Assembly (NCBI GenBank): GCA_030620125.1
Contig: JAUXFI010000097.1
Location: forward strand, 1-7,590
Length of the DNA: 7,590 nt
Reading direction: 5' to 3'
From: Anaerolineae bacterium
GTDB taxonomy: Bacteria > Chloroflexota > Anaerolineae > B4-G1
Part shown: positions 1-6,602 of the stretch, piece after piece
How positions within the stretch are numbered: the stretch's first letter is position 1
Layout of the letters: the number at the start of each line of letters is the position of its first letter
Position numbers and translations under genes: made by a program
Notes under the pieces: model-generated
The model's input: only the letters and a program-made list of their open reading frames with translations
Databases searched by the model: none
What the model was told of the DNA's origin: nothing

Positions 1-1112
1 AGGCTGAACCACGCCGCCCCCACCAACAGACCGACTAGCCAGCCAACCAACCACCGCTCTTCCCGCCTCCGCCGCAACACCCCCACTCCCACCCCCGCCA
101 GCACCAGCGTACTCACGCCAACGTAGGTCATCCACTCGTGGAAGCCGCCGTGATTGGCCAGTAGCAGTCCTACCAGATAGCGCCAGGGCAGAGACCACAC
201 CGCCGCGTCGTGCAGCGTCATCGAACCCCGCGTCGTCTCCGGCAGCAGCGCCACCAGCGGCAGCCATTGGCAGGCAGTCAGACCCAGGAAGGAAATGACA
301 GATGATAAATCCCAAAGCCCAAAGCCCAAAGCCCAAATCCCCTTCTTCCACTGCCTCACCCACAATCTCCAGCATCCAATCTCCAATCTCCAATATCCAA
401 TATCCAGTATCCATGCAACGAGCAATGAGCAACAAGCAACCAACGTATACGCCGCCATCCGCGCGTCCGCGCAAAACTGCACCGCCAACGCCACTCCCGC
501 CCCCACTGCCCACCCGCCCATTCGCTGATTCGTTGATGCGCTGATTCGCACCCAGCACAACACCACCACCGGCAACCACGCCCACGCCTGCGTCCACCCC
601 ACGTGCCCCGTGCCCAGGTGGGCCAGCAGCTTGGGCGACGCCTCGTAGGCCACCGCCGCCACCAGCGCCCCCCACACGCCCGCACCAAAGCCGCGCCGCA
701 TCAGCGCGTACATCGCCGCGCCCGCCAGCCACAAGTGCGCCAGCGCCGAAAGGGTAAACCCCACCTCCAGCGGCAACCAGGGGAGGAACAGAAAAAGCCA
801 GTTGGGCGGATAATACAGCCCCGCCAGCGGATTGGCCGCGAAGGGCGTTCCGCTCATAATCGTGGGCCGCCACAGCGGGAACTGCCCGTACTCCCACAGC
901 GCCCGCCGCGTGAAGTGAGCGCTCGGCCAATGCGTCACCGCCAAATCCGAGTGCTCCGCCCCCGGCGTCCAGATCCACCAGTCTGGATGCACTACCACCG
1001 GCCAAAGCAGCGCCAATGCTAGAATGAACAATGAACAATGAACAATGAACAATTCCCTTGTCCCCTTGTCACCTTGTCCCCTTGTCACCTCGTCTCCCCG
1101 TCCCCTTGTCAC
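1..1112 (-). CDS. YfhO-like polytopic membrane protein, 3' end beyond window (partial)
   Basis: Hand translation of the minus strand from GTG at 1112 to base 1 gives about 370 residues with no stop codon; the C-terminus lies outside the window. The start is chosen because GTG overlaps the upstream TGA (GTGA, 1109-1112) and GGAG lies 7 nt upstream. Later in-frame starts (GTG at 1088, TTG at 1052 or 1031) are possible. Residues 1-19 are polar and charged and come from an octamer array. A hydrophobic segment follows (about 21-41), then a loop with SDLAVTHWP near residue 55 and a stretch reading PLWRPTIMSGTPFAANP, then YYPPNWLFLF. This layout (acidic residue in the first loop, PLW.P...SGTPF.A.P) is typical of YfhO/GT-C-like membrane proteins, which are linked to transfer of lipid-carried sugars or to glycopolymer modification. 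Many further hydrophobic segments follow. Residues about 188-198 and 224-268 are mostly encoded by tandem arrays. The family call is by motif; the substrate is unknown. Confidence -1.
   Translation of the reverse strand, partial: MTRGRGDEVTRGQGDKGTRELFIVHCSLFILALALLWPVVVHPDWWIWTPGAEHSDLAVTHWPSAHFTRRALWEYGQFPLWRPTIMSGTPFAANPLAGLYYPPNWLFLFLPWLPLEVGFTLSALAHLWLAGAAMYALMRRGFGAGVWGALVAAVAYEASPKLLAHLGTGHVGWTQAWAWLPVVVLCWVRISASTNQRMGGWAVGAGVALAVQFCADARMAAYTLVACCSLLVAWILDIGYWRLEIGCWRLWVRQWKKGIWALGFGLWDLSSVISFLGLTACQWLPLVALLPETTRGSMTLHDAAVWSLPWRYLVGLLLANHGGFHEWMTYVGVSTLVLAGVGVGVLRRRREERWLVGWLVGLLVGAAWFS
311..338. repeat. heptamer array, unit CCCAAAG, 4 copies
   Basis: Three perfect CCCAAAG units (311-331) are followed by CCCAAAT (332-338). 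The array lies inside the minus-strand YfhO-like frame and encodes part of a Trp/Gly/Leu-rich stretch (IWALGFGLW). It is the third of three nearly adjacent arrays between 311 and 442. Confidence -1.
363..411. repeat. heptamer array, unit CAATCTC/CAATATC, 7 copies
   Basis: Seven consecutive 7-bp units: CAATCTC, CAGCATC, CAATCTC twice, CAATATC twice, CAGTATC. Units differ by one to three bases. On the minus strand it is read in frame as LDIGYWRLEIGCWRL within the YfhO-like protein. Confidence -1.
415..442. repeat. heptamer array, unit GCAAYRA, 4 copies
   Basis: Units are GCAACGA, GCAATGA, GCAACAA and GCAACCA, only 3 bp from the preceding array but with a different unit. On the minus strand it is translated as LVACCSLLVA within the YfhO-like protein. 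Confidence -1.
519..550. repeat. octamer array, unit GATTCGCT, 4 copies
   Basis: Four 8-bp units: CATTCGCT, GATTCGTT, GATGCGCT, GATTCGCA. Coding on the minus strand, read as RISASTNQRM, a polar loop (residues about 188-198) of the YfhO-like protein. Confidence -1.
1023..1050. repeat. heptamer array, unit AATGAAC, 4 perfect copies
   Basis: Four identical 7-bp units, the most uniform array in the window. In the minus-strand YfhO-like frame it encodes LFIVHCSLFI, which forms the start of the first hydrophobic segment. Perfect identity suggests it is the youngest, or most easily changed, of the arrays. Confidence -1.
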
Positions 1113-1121
1113 CTTGCCACT
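1058..1121. repeat. octamer array, unit TTGTCNCC, 8 copies, spanning a gene junction
   Basis: Eight 8-bp units in phase: TTGTCCCC alternates with TTGTCACC, with degenerate units TCGTCTCC, CCGTCCCC and a final TTGCCACT. The minus-strand form of the A-type unit is GGTGACAA, which contains both a GTG start and a TGA stop. The 513-residue gene ends in one such unit, and the YfhO-like gene appears to begin in the same unit. Confidence -1.
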
Positions 1122-2650
1122 CCATACACCTTCACATCCCCCGCCTCAAACACCAACTCCCCAATCCCCAATCCCCAATCTCCAATCCCTAACTCCCTCG
1201 GCCCGACCAACACGTACCCCACGCGATTCTCCCGCAGAAATGCCTCCCGCTCCGCCGGACTCATCTCGCCGGCCCAGTACGTCTCAACTTGCGCTTCCCG
1301 CCGCTCCGCGTCCACCGTCTCGAAGGGATGGCCGTAGACCACGCGCTGCCCGGCCCAGGCCGGCACGAACATCCCAGTCTGGGGCGCGCACAACACCACC
1401 TGGTCGTGGGACACCTCCTGCCGCAGCCACTCCAACGCGACCCACTCCTCACCGCTCAGGTAGAACCACGGCTTACTAGCCGGTGACAGCAACGTTACCA
1501 GCATCAGAAAGACCGGCGTGAGCGCGCAGAAGGCTATCACCAGCCCTTGCAACAACCCGCGCCTGCGGGCCTTGATCCATGAGCGTACCGCCCTCCACCA
1601 TCCCATCCCTGCCAGCAACCCCAGCGGCACGCCCAGCCCCAGGCTCAGCCGGCGCTGCAAGGGCAGCGGCAGGTACATCCCCACCAGCGTCACACCGGCC
1701 CAGCCCAACAGCAGCCAGTCGCCGTCGGAGCCGCGCTGCGCCGCAAAGACGGTACCCATCACAGCCAGTGCCAGTACCAGCCCGTAACTCAGCGCCCAGT
1801 CCCATAGCGGCGGCGACATCGTCACGTTCTGCGCGTTCCACATCGCCAGCACAGGGTCGGAGCGCATTGCCCACTGCATGTACAGCGGATAGAGCGACGC
1901 CACCGCTCCAACCGCAATCACCCAGGCACCCGCCCGCCACGGCACGCACCCCTCACGCACCGCTCGCGCCAACAGCATCACCCCCAGACCTCCAAACACC
2001 GACACCAACCCAAACGGCTGAATTATTCCCAGCACCACTGCCCCAATCGCTAACCCTGCGACCTGCAATCCGCAATCTGCAATCCGTAACCCACACACGG
2101 CGATCCCCACCATCAACCCGATTGCGAGTGGAAAATGCGCATTTGCCAGCAGCGCGTAAGCGGGAAACGCCTCCGGCACCCACAGGTCGGACGTCATGGT
2201 ACCCATTGCCCCCACCAGCCAGCCCAGCCCCGACCCCAGCGCTGCCAGCAGAAACATCGCGCGTCGCTCGCCCACATCGTCGCTGAGCCTGGAAGCCAGC
2301 GCGTAGAGCGCCAGCAGCATCGCCGCGCCGCCCATCACCCGCGCTGTGTGGTAGACCACGATGAGCAACAGGCCCGTCCATCGCGCCACGTGCCCCAGGA
2401 ACAGATAAAACAGATACACCGGTGCGCCATCGTGCCGCTCAGGGGTGTAGGCAAGACGAAAGCGCCACGAGCCATCCAGCCCCTGGCGCATCTTGGCGAT
2501 ATACGAGTGCCCATCCAACGGATTGACCAGCAGCCCGGTAAAGTGCGCGTCCTCCGGCGTCACCGCCCAGGCGATGAGGTAGGGCAGGCTGCTGGCGATC
2601 ACCAACGCCAGCGTCACCGATGCGATCCAGCGCCACTCTCTGCGATTCAC
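1109..2650 (-). CDS. polytopic membrane protein, GT-C-like, 513 residues
   Basis: The start is GTG at 2650-2648, preceded by AGGAG about 4 nt upstream. The N-terminus has a membrane segment (about 9-30), then a long extracytoplasmic-type loop with NPLDGHSYIAKM (Asp near 46) and LAYTPERHDGAPVY, then around ten further hydrophobic segments to about residue 410. A soluble C-terminal part (about 425-513) includes EEWVALEWLRQEV, VVYGHPFETVDAERR and YVLVGPRE. Acidic first loop, many helices and a small C-terminal soluble domain is the general plan of GT-C glycosyltransferase-like proteins. I cannot assign a specific family or substrate. Two heptamer arrays lie inside the gene: one encodes residues about 187-198 (CGLRIADCGLQ), the other 486-497 (LGIGDWGLGIGE), just before the final strand FEAGDVKVY. 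The gene overlaps the following YfhO-like gene by 4 bp, so translational coupling and a shared envelope role are likely. Confidence -1.
   Translation of the reverse strand: MNRREWRWIASVTLALVIASSLPYLIAWAVTPEDAHFTGLLVNPLDGHSYIAKMRQGLDGSWRFRLAYTPERHDGAPVYLFYLFLGHVARWTGLLLIVVYHTARVMGGAAMLLALYALASRLSDDVGERRAMFLLAALGSGLGWLVGAMGTMTSDLWVPEAFPAYALLANAHFPLAIGLMVGIAVCGLRIADCGLQVAGLAIGAVVLGIIQPFGLVSVFGGLGVMLLARAVREGCVPWRAGAWVIAVGAVASLYPLYMQWAMRSDPVLAMWNAQNVTMSPPLWDWALSYGLVLALAVMGTVFAAQRGSDGDWLLLGWAGVTLVGMYLPLPLQRRLSLGLGVPLGLLAGMGWWRAVRSWIKARRRGLLQGLVIAFCALTPVFLMLVTLLSPASKPWFYLSGEEWVALEWLRQEVSHDQVVLCAPQTGMFVPAWAGQRVVYGHPFETVDAERREAQVETYWAGEMSPAEREAFLRENRVGYVLVGPRELGIGDWGLGIGELVFEAGDVKVYGVAR
1161..1195. 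repeat. heptamer array, unit CCAATCC, 5 copies
   Basis: Units CCAATCC, CCAATCC, CCAATCT, CCAATCC and the degenerate CTAACTC. It is coding on the minus strand as residues about 486-497 of the 513-residue protein, sitting between YVLVGPRE and LVFEAGDVKVY. Confidence -1.
2057..2091. repeat. heptamer array, unit YGCAATC, 5 copies
   Basis: Units TGCGACC, TGCAATC, CGCAATC, TGCAATC, CGTAACC. In frame on the minus strand it encodes CGLRIADCGLQVAG, between two hydrophobic segments of the 513-residue protein. Confidence -1.
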
Positions 2651-2680
2651 ACTACTCCTGTTCTACCCACCCCAAGCCCG

Positions 2681-2709
2681 ATTGTAGCACAAATCCCCAC
2701 CGATACCAA
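2681..2709 (-). promoter_or_regulatory. candidate sigma70-type promoter for the minus-strand membrane-protein operon
   Basis: On the minus strand, TTGGTA (2709-2704) lies 17 nt from TACAAT (2686-2681). The -10 box is preceded by TGC, giving an extended -10 (TGCTACAAT). The start codon at 2650 is about 30 nt downstream of the -10 box, so the leader would be short. Pattern match only. Confidence -1.
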
Positions 2710-2711
2710 AC

Positions 2712-2750
2712 CCACCGGGCACACCCCACAGACCTCGATCAACCCGGTGG
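2712..2750. repeat. 8-bp inverted repeat between divergent promoters (possible operator)
   Basis: CCACCGGG at 2712-2719 and its exact reverse complement CCCGGTGG at 2743-2750, arm centres 31 bp apart (about three helical turns). It lies between the -35 boxes of the two divergent candidate promoters. A shared regulator site is an inference; chance is possible in GC-rich DNA. Confidence -1.
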
Positions 2751-2760
2751 TCGCCTCCAC

Positions 2761-2788
2761 TTGTCCACATCGGAATGTACTGTATAAT
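2761..2788 (+). promoter_or_regulatory. candidate sigma70-type promoter for the bactofilin-like gene
   Basis: TTGTCC (2761-2766), 16-nt spacer, then a consensus TATAAT (2783-2788). Transcription would begin near 2795, leaving a leader of about 75 nt before ATG at 2869. The -10 is perfect and the -35 matches 4 of 6 bases. Confidence -1.
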
Positions 2789-2868
2789 GTTACCCGCGCA
2801 GCGTACACCCAACCTTGCATATCATCGCGCGTAATCCGATTCAGCGATCAAAAAAAGGAGGCATAGAT

Positions 2869-4203
2869 ATGAACAGATTGAGTACACGCGGTCGTAGGTT
2901 GCTGGCTATAACGTGCCTGGCCCTGCTGACCCTCTCCCTCGCCGTCCCCACGGCACTGGCTTTTGAGGGCCGGACCGGGGACACGATCACCATCGCAGCC
3001 GACGAGGTGATTGACGACGATCTCTACGTCGGCGCCGGCAAGTTCGTCCTGGATGGCACCGTCAAGGGCGACCTGATCGTCGCTGGTGGCGCCATCGAGA
3101 TCAACGGTACCGTGGAAGGCGACCTCTGGGCAGTGGGACGGAGCATCGTCATCAATGGCACGGTGAGGGATGATGTCCGCACCAGTGGCTACGCGGTGCT
3201 CGTCGGCGACGAAGTGGGGGATGACCTCATCGCGGTCGGATTCAGCCTGGAGAATGAAAGCGGGTCCAACGTCGGTGGCGACCTGTTCTTTGCCGGCTAC
3301 CAGGCGCTGCTGGCTGGCAACGTGGTGGGAAACGCCGACCTCTACGGGGGCGCGGTGGAGATCGCCGGCGACATTGAGGGAGACGCGGACGTGGACGTGA
3401 GCGGAGACCAACCTGCGCCAGGAATGCCATCCGAGTTCCCCTTCTTCACTACCATCCCGCCCATTCCCTCGGTCCCTGCCGGCCTGACCATAGACGAGGG
3501 GGCCAGCATCGGCGGCAATCTGAACTATACTGCCGACGCCGAGAGTGAAATCCCGGAGGGCGCAGTCGCCGGAGAGAGCACCTTCACCCGCTACGCCCCC
3601 AAAGTCGCGGTAGGGGGAGAAGCAGAAGCGGCAGTACCTCCGCTAGTCGCTCGCGCGGGCAGATGGTTCGTAGACCAACTGCGCCGCCTGATCACCCTGC
3701 TGCTCGTCGGAATAGCCTTGATGGCGACCGTGCCCAATTGGATGCGCCAGCTCGCTGGTTTCGTACAGGCCAAGCCACTGCCGAGCCTGGGTTGGGGCAT
3801 AGTTACCATCGCCGCATTCGTGATGCTGATGCTGGTGCTCGTCATCGCTACAGTGCTGCTGGCTGTCGTCTTTGGTGTCGTGACCCTGGGCGAACTGGCG
3901 GGAAAGTTCATCGCGCTGGGCGGAATCGTCATGGGCGCAGTAACATTCAGCTTTAATATCATCTGGGTCTACGTCACCAAGATCGTCATCAGCCTGCTGC
4001 TCGGACAAATGGTCTTTAGATTCTTCAAGTCCACAGCAGCCGAGCACAACTGGTGGCCCATGTTACTAGGCGTGTTCATCTTCTTCGTCATCACCGCCAT
4101 CCCCTTGCTGGGGTGGCTCATAACGCTGATCACCGTGCTGCTGGGCCTGGGCGCGCTCTGGCTCTGGGGCCGGGACTGGCTGAGGGCCCGCAAGGTGGCA
4201 TAG
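2869..4203 (+). CDS. secreted bactofilin-like repeat domain with C-terminal membrane region, 444 residues
   Basis: ATG at 2869 is preceded by a strong Shine-Dalgarno, AAGGAGG (2855-2861), with a 7-nt spacer. An in-frame ATG at 2815 has no such signal and would put a charged tail before the signal peptide. Residues 1-31 form a signal peptide (positive n-region, Leu/Ala-rich core, cut expected after ALA31). Residues about 33-165 contain short repeats of the type G.V.GDL.V.GG...I.G (LDGTVKGDLIVAGGAIEING, GTVEGDLWAVG), the beta-solenoid pattern of polymer-forming bactofilin-like proteins; a weaker turn (SIGGNLNYTA) follows near 210. A Pro-rich linker leads to hydrophobic segments at about 272-289, 304-345, 348-380 and 397-440. 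The likely product is an extracytoplasmic solenoid anchored in the membrane, perhaps an envelope scaffold. Classical bactofilins are cytosolic and lack a signal peptide, so function should not be copied from them. It looks monocistronic, between its own promoter and terminator. Confidence -1.
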   Translation: MNRLSTRGRRLLAITCLALLTLSLAVPTALAFEGRTGDTITIAADEVIDDDLYVGAGKFVLDGTVKGDLIVAGGAIEINGTVEGDLWAVGRSIVINGTVRDDVRTSGYAVLVGDEVGDDLIAVGFSLENESGSNVGGDLFFAGYQALLAGNVVGNADLYGGAVEIAGDIEGDADVDVSGDQPAPGMPSEFPFFTTIPPIPSVPAGLTIDEGASIGGNLNYTADAESEIPEGAVAGESTFTRYAPKVAVGGEAEAAVPPLVARAGRWFVDQLRRLITLLLVGIALMATVPNWMRQLAGFVQAKPLPSLGWGIVTIAAFVMLMLVLVIATVLLAVVFGVVTLGELAGKFIALGGIVMGAVTFSFNIIWVYVTKIVISLLLGQMVFRFFKSTAAEHNWWPMLLGVFIFFVITAIPLLGWLITLITVLLGLGALWLWGRDWLRARKVA

Positions 4204-4273
4204 TCGCGGTGAGAGCGGAGGCCAAAACCGCTCCATCCCTGCGCTAGCCAGCCACACAACAGAATAGAGTGAT

Positions 4274-4304
4274 GAGGCCGCCCCCAGTGGGCGGCCTCTC
4301 TTTT
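4274..4304 (+). terminator. Rho-independent terminator after the bactofilin-like gene
   Basis: A perfect 10-bp stem, GAGGCCGCCC (4274-4283) with GGGCGGCCTC (4289-4298), a 5-nt loop and then TCTTTT. It lies 70 nt after the stop codon. Confidence -1.
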
Positions 4305-4364
4305 GCTACAAGTCACTCTGCGTTATCTTGACCTGCACAATCCCCCACTACGCCGCAGCAGCAT

Positions 4365-4393
4365 TTTGCACCTGTTGACTGTTGTGGTACAAT
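4365..4393 (+). promoter_or_regulatory. candidate promoter for the transporter-SDR unit
   Basis: TTTGCA (4365-4370), 17-nt spacer, TACAAT (4388-4393), with TGG before the -10 box making it an extended -10 (TGGTACAAT). The same TGN-TACAAT form occurs in the candidate promoter at 2681-2709. Transcription would start near 4400, so the 96-bp inverted-repeat element would sit in a leader of about 200 nt. The -35 is weak (4 of 6). Confidence -1.
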
Positions 4394-4417
4394 CGCCGTT
4401 ATTACTCAGGCGGGAGA

Positions 4418-4515
4418 ACCCTTGCGAAGGTTTGACAATAACCTTTGGGCCAAAAGCGTCTTTGCCTACCGAAAGTTGCCCCGGCGACAAGGCCATTCGC
4501 AACCTTCGCAAGGGT
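4418..4515 (+). mobile_element. MITE-like element, copy 1, with 15-bp terminal inverted repeats
   Basis: The left end ACCCTTGCGAAGGTT (4418-4432) is the exact reverse complement of the right end AACCTTCGCAAGGGT (4501-4515). The 96-bp core (4419-4514) recurs in opposite orientation at 7501 onward. Each end also contains a small palindrome, CCTT-GCG-AAGG. No protein is encoded, so any movement would depend on a transposase elsewhere. A further 7-bp inverted match flanks it (TACTCAG 4403-4409, CTGAGTA 4518-4524). No target duplication is evident. A small hairpin-forming repeat of another kind cannot be excluded. Confidence -1.
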
Positions 4516-4600
4516 GACTGAGTAGTAGTAACCAATCGCCAAAGTCGGCTCTCGAGTTTTCGTCCTCACCTACCCTAGCAGATCGCGAAAGGAGACAATC

Positions 4601-6589
4601 GTGCCCTCACAGTCAGACACAAATCATACCTATCGAAAAAAAGTGAACGCCTGGTGCATGTACGACTGGGCCAACAGCGCCTTCGCCACGACGATCCTGG
4701 CCGCGGTGCTGCCCATCTACTACAGCCAGGTCGCCGGGGCAACCCTGCCGAGCGAGGCCAGGGCGACCGCCTACTGGAGCACCGGCATCAGCCTCTCGCT
4801 CTTCATTGCCGCCATCATCTCGCCGATCCTCGGCACCGTCTCCGACGTGATGCGCGGGAAAAAACGTTTCCTGGCGATTTTCGTCGGGCTGGGTACAGTC
4901 GGCACGGGGTTGCTGGTGCTGGTGGATACCGGCGACTGGCTTCTGGCCTCGATCCTGTTTATGGTCGGGCGGGTCGGCTTTACAGCCGCCAACGTCTTTT
5001 ACGACGCGCTGCTGCCCCACGTTGCCAAAGAGCAAGACCAAGACCGCGTCTCCACACGCGGCTACGCGACGGGGTACCTCGGCGGAGGATTGCTGCTGGC
5101 GATCAACGTGGCCATGATCCAGTTTCTACCAGGCACGTGGGGGCCGCGCTTTTCTTTCCTGAGCGTCGCCGTGTGGTGGGCAGTCTTCTCAATACCGATA
5201 TTCAGCCGCGTGCCAGAACCGCCCGCAGCCACCGCCACGCTGGCCCCCGGCGAGAACGTCATCACAGTCAGCTTTAAGCGATTGAGGGAAACTTTCAAGG
5301 ATATGCGGCAATACCGCGAGCTGTTCAAGTACCTGATCGCTTTTCTCATCTACAACGACGGCATCGGCACGATCATCAGCGTGTCGGCGATCTATGGCGC
5401 GGAACTTGGCTTTGGCTCCATCGAAATGATCCTGGCGTTGTTGCTGGTGCAGTTCGTCGGCATCCCATTCAGCTTGATCTTTGGGCGTTTGCCCAGCCCG
5501 GCCGAGAAACGCCGCCCGTTGTTCCTGGCCTTTATTCTATTCAACCTGATCTGCTTACCACTGGTCGGCGTCGTCAGCGTGCACAACTTGCCGGACGAGG
5601 TCACAGGCGCACCACTCCCACCCTATGAGACCATCGGGAGCAACGTCGGCGAAGGGATATACCCAGCCCAGGAGGACACGCTGACCTACACAGGCGCGTG
5701 GGAGATGGTCACCGTTCCGGCGGACGAATTGCGCGCGGATACCGACGTCACTTATGCCGTCACCGGCGAAACAGGGGCGCGATACGACTTTGCCTTCACC
5801 GGGCAAGAGATCGAGATCACCTACAGCGCCGGCCCGGATCACAGCATCTGGGCGGTCGGAATGGATGGGCAACCGCTCCTCGACGAAGACACCGGTGAAC
5901 CGCTTACCATTGACGGCTACAACGCGACCATCCGCTACGGGGTGCGCAGGACGATAACGGCCGACGAGCCAGGCCAGCACATTCTGAGCCTGGTCAACAC
6001 CGGCGAAATGGACGCGAACAGCCAGAGTGGCCTGATGACGTTTGCCCAGGCCAAGGTCTTGCCGCCGATTCGCCAGAGCAACTTGCTTACGATCATCGGC
6101 CTGATCCTCGCCCTGGAAGTGGTCGGAGCCGTATTCGCGCTGCTCCTGGGGCGGACGCTCTTCTCTGGCGTGGTCGAAAAGTTGGATACCCGGCGCAGTA
6201 TCATCCTGGCGCTGACCGTATACTCCGCGATTGCCATCTGGGGATTCTTCCTCAACGCGGTGATCGAGTTCTGGTTCCTGGCGTGGATGGTGGCGATCGT
6301 GCAGGGAGGGAGCCAGGCGCTCAGCCGCAGCCTGTATTCCAGCATGTCCCCATCGGCCAAGAGCGGCGAGTTCTTTGGGCTGTACGGCGTGATGGAAAAG
6401 TTCTCGGCGATCATTGGCCCGCTGCTCTTCGCAGCCGCTGCGACAGCGTTTGACAGCAGCCGCCCGGCAGTCCTGAGCCTGATCGTGCTCTTCCTGGTCG
6501 GGATCTACCTGTTGACACGGGTGAACATCGAGAAGGGCCGCCGCCTGGCGCAACAGGAAGACGCCGCTCTCCTGGGCTCGGAGAGTTAA
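4601..6589 (+). CDS. UMF1/Atg22-type MFS transporter with a large extracytoplasmic insert, 662 residues
   Basis: The start is GTG at 4601 with AAAGGAG (4588-4594) 6 nt upstream. The N-terminus [14 protein letters not shown] (residues 18-31) followed by LPIYY is the hallmark of the UMF1/Atg22-like branch of the major facilitator superfamily. Further family-like motifs are [12 protein letters not shown] (569-580), GEFFGLYG (589-596) and [11 protein letters not shown] (600-610). About 12 hydrophobic segments are visible: six before residue 200, a cytoplasmic loop (about 203-243), three from 244 to 327, and the rest from about 493 to 641. Between the ninth and tenth, residues about 328-492 form an insert with no membrane character; it is rich in alternating beta-type residues and contains [36 protein letters not shown] and [12 protein letters not shown]. 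With the cytoplasmic N-terminus usual for MFS, this loop faces outward. Family members usually have roughly 430-480 residues, so the insert accounts for the excess. Substrate unknown; a sugar or glycoconjugate is a guess. Confidence -1.
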   Translation: MPSQSDTNHTYRKKVNAWCMYDWANSAFATTILAAVLPIYYSQVAGATLPSEARATAYWSTGISLSLFIAAIISPILGTVSDVMRGKKRFLAIFVGLGTVGTGLLVLVDTGDWLLASILFMVGRVGFTAANVFYDALLPHVAKEQDQDRVSTRGYATGYLGGGLLLAINVAMIQFLPGTWGPRFSFLSVAVWWAVFSIPIFSRVPEPPAATATLAPGENVITVSFKRLRETFKDMRQYRELFKYLIAFLIYNDGIGTIISVSAIYGAELGFGSIEMILALLLVQFVGIPFSLIFGRLPSPAEKRRPLFLAFILFNLICLPLVGVVSVHNLPDEVTGAPLPPYETIGSNVGEGIYPAQEDTLTYTGAWEMVTVPADELRADTDVTYAVTGETGARYDFAFTGQEIEITYSAGPDHSIWAVGMDGQPLLDEDTGEPLTIDGYNATIRYGVRRTITADEPGQHILSLVNTGEMDANSQSGLMTFAQAKVLPPIRQSNLLTIIGLILALEVVGAVFALLLGRTLFSGVVEKLDTRRSIILALTVYSAIAIWGFFLNAVIEFWFLAWMVAIVQGGSQALSRSLYSSMSPSAKSGEFFGLYGVMEKFSAIIGPLLFAAAATAFDSSRPAVLSLIVLFLVGIYLLTRVNIEKGRRLAQQEDAALLGSES

Positions 6590-6602
6590 TGGGAGAGCTA
6601 TT

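Noticed and set aside
311..1121. Clustered short repeats as a CRISPR array
   Set aside because: Units are 7-8 bp with no spacers, and they are read through by an open coding frame.
295..1479. Several plus-strand open frames (for example 295-528, 603-1022, 1045-1479)
   Set aside because: They are antisense to two well-supported membrane-protein genes, lack ribosome sites, and have Pro/Arg/Ser-rich low-complexity translations produced by GC-rich DNA and the heptamer arrays.
2815..2868. Upstream ATG (2815) as start of the bactofilin-like gene
   Set aside because: The ATG at 2869 has a near-perfect Shine-Dalgarno at correct spacing and begins a normal signal peptide; the longer form places the AAGGAGG inside the coding region.
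4213..4233. Hairpin GAGCGG/CCGCTC just after the bactofilin-like gene as a terminator
   Set aside because: The stem is 6 bp with a 9-nt loop and no following T-run; the structure at 4274-4304 is far stronger.
4375..4393. TTGACT paired with TACAAT as a promoter
   Set aside because: The spacing is only 7 bp; the upstream TTTGCA at 17 bp is a better partner.
4432..4437. Consensus -35 box TTGACA inside element copy 1
   Set aside because: No acceptable -10 box lies 16-18 bp downstream, and the hexamer is not preserved in copy 2.
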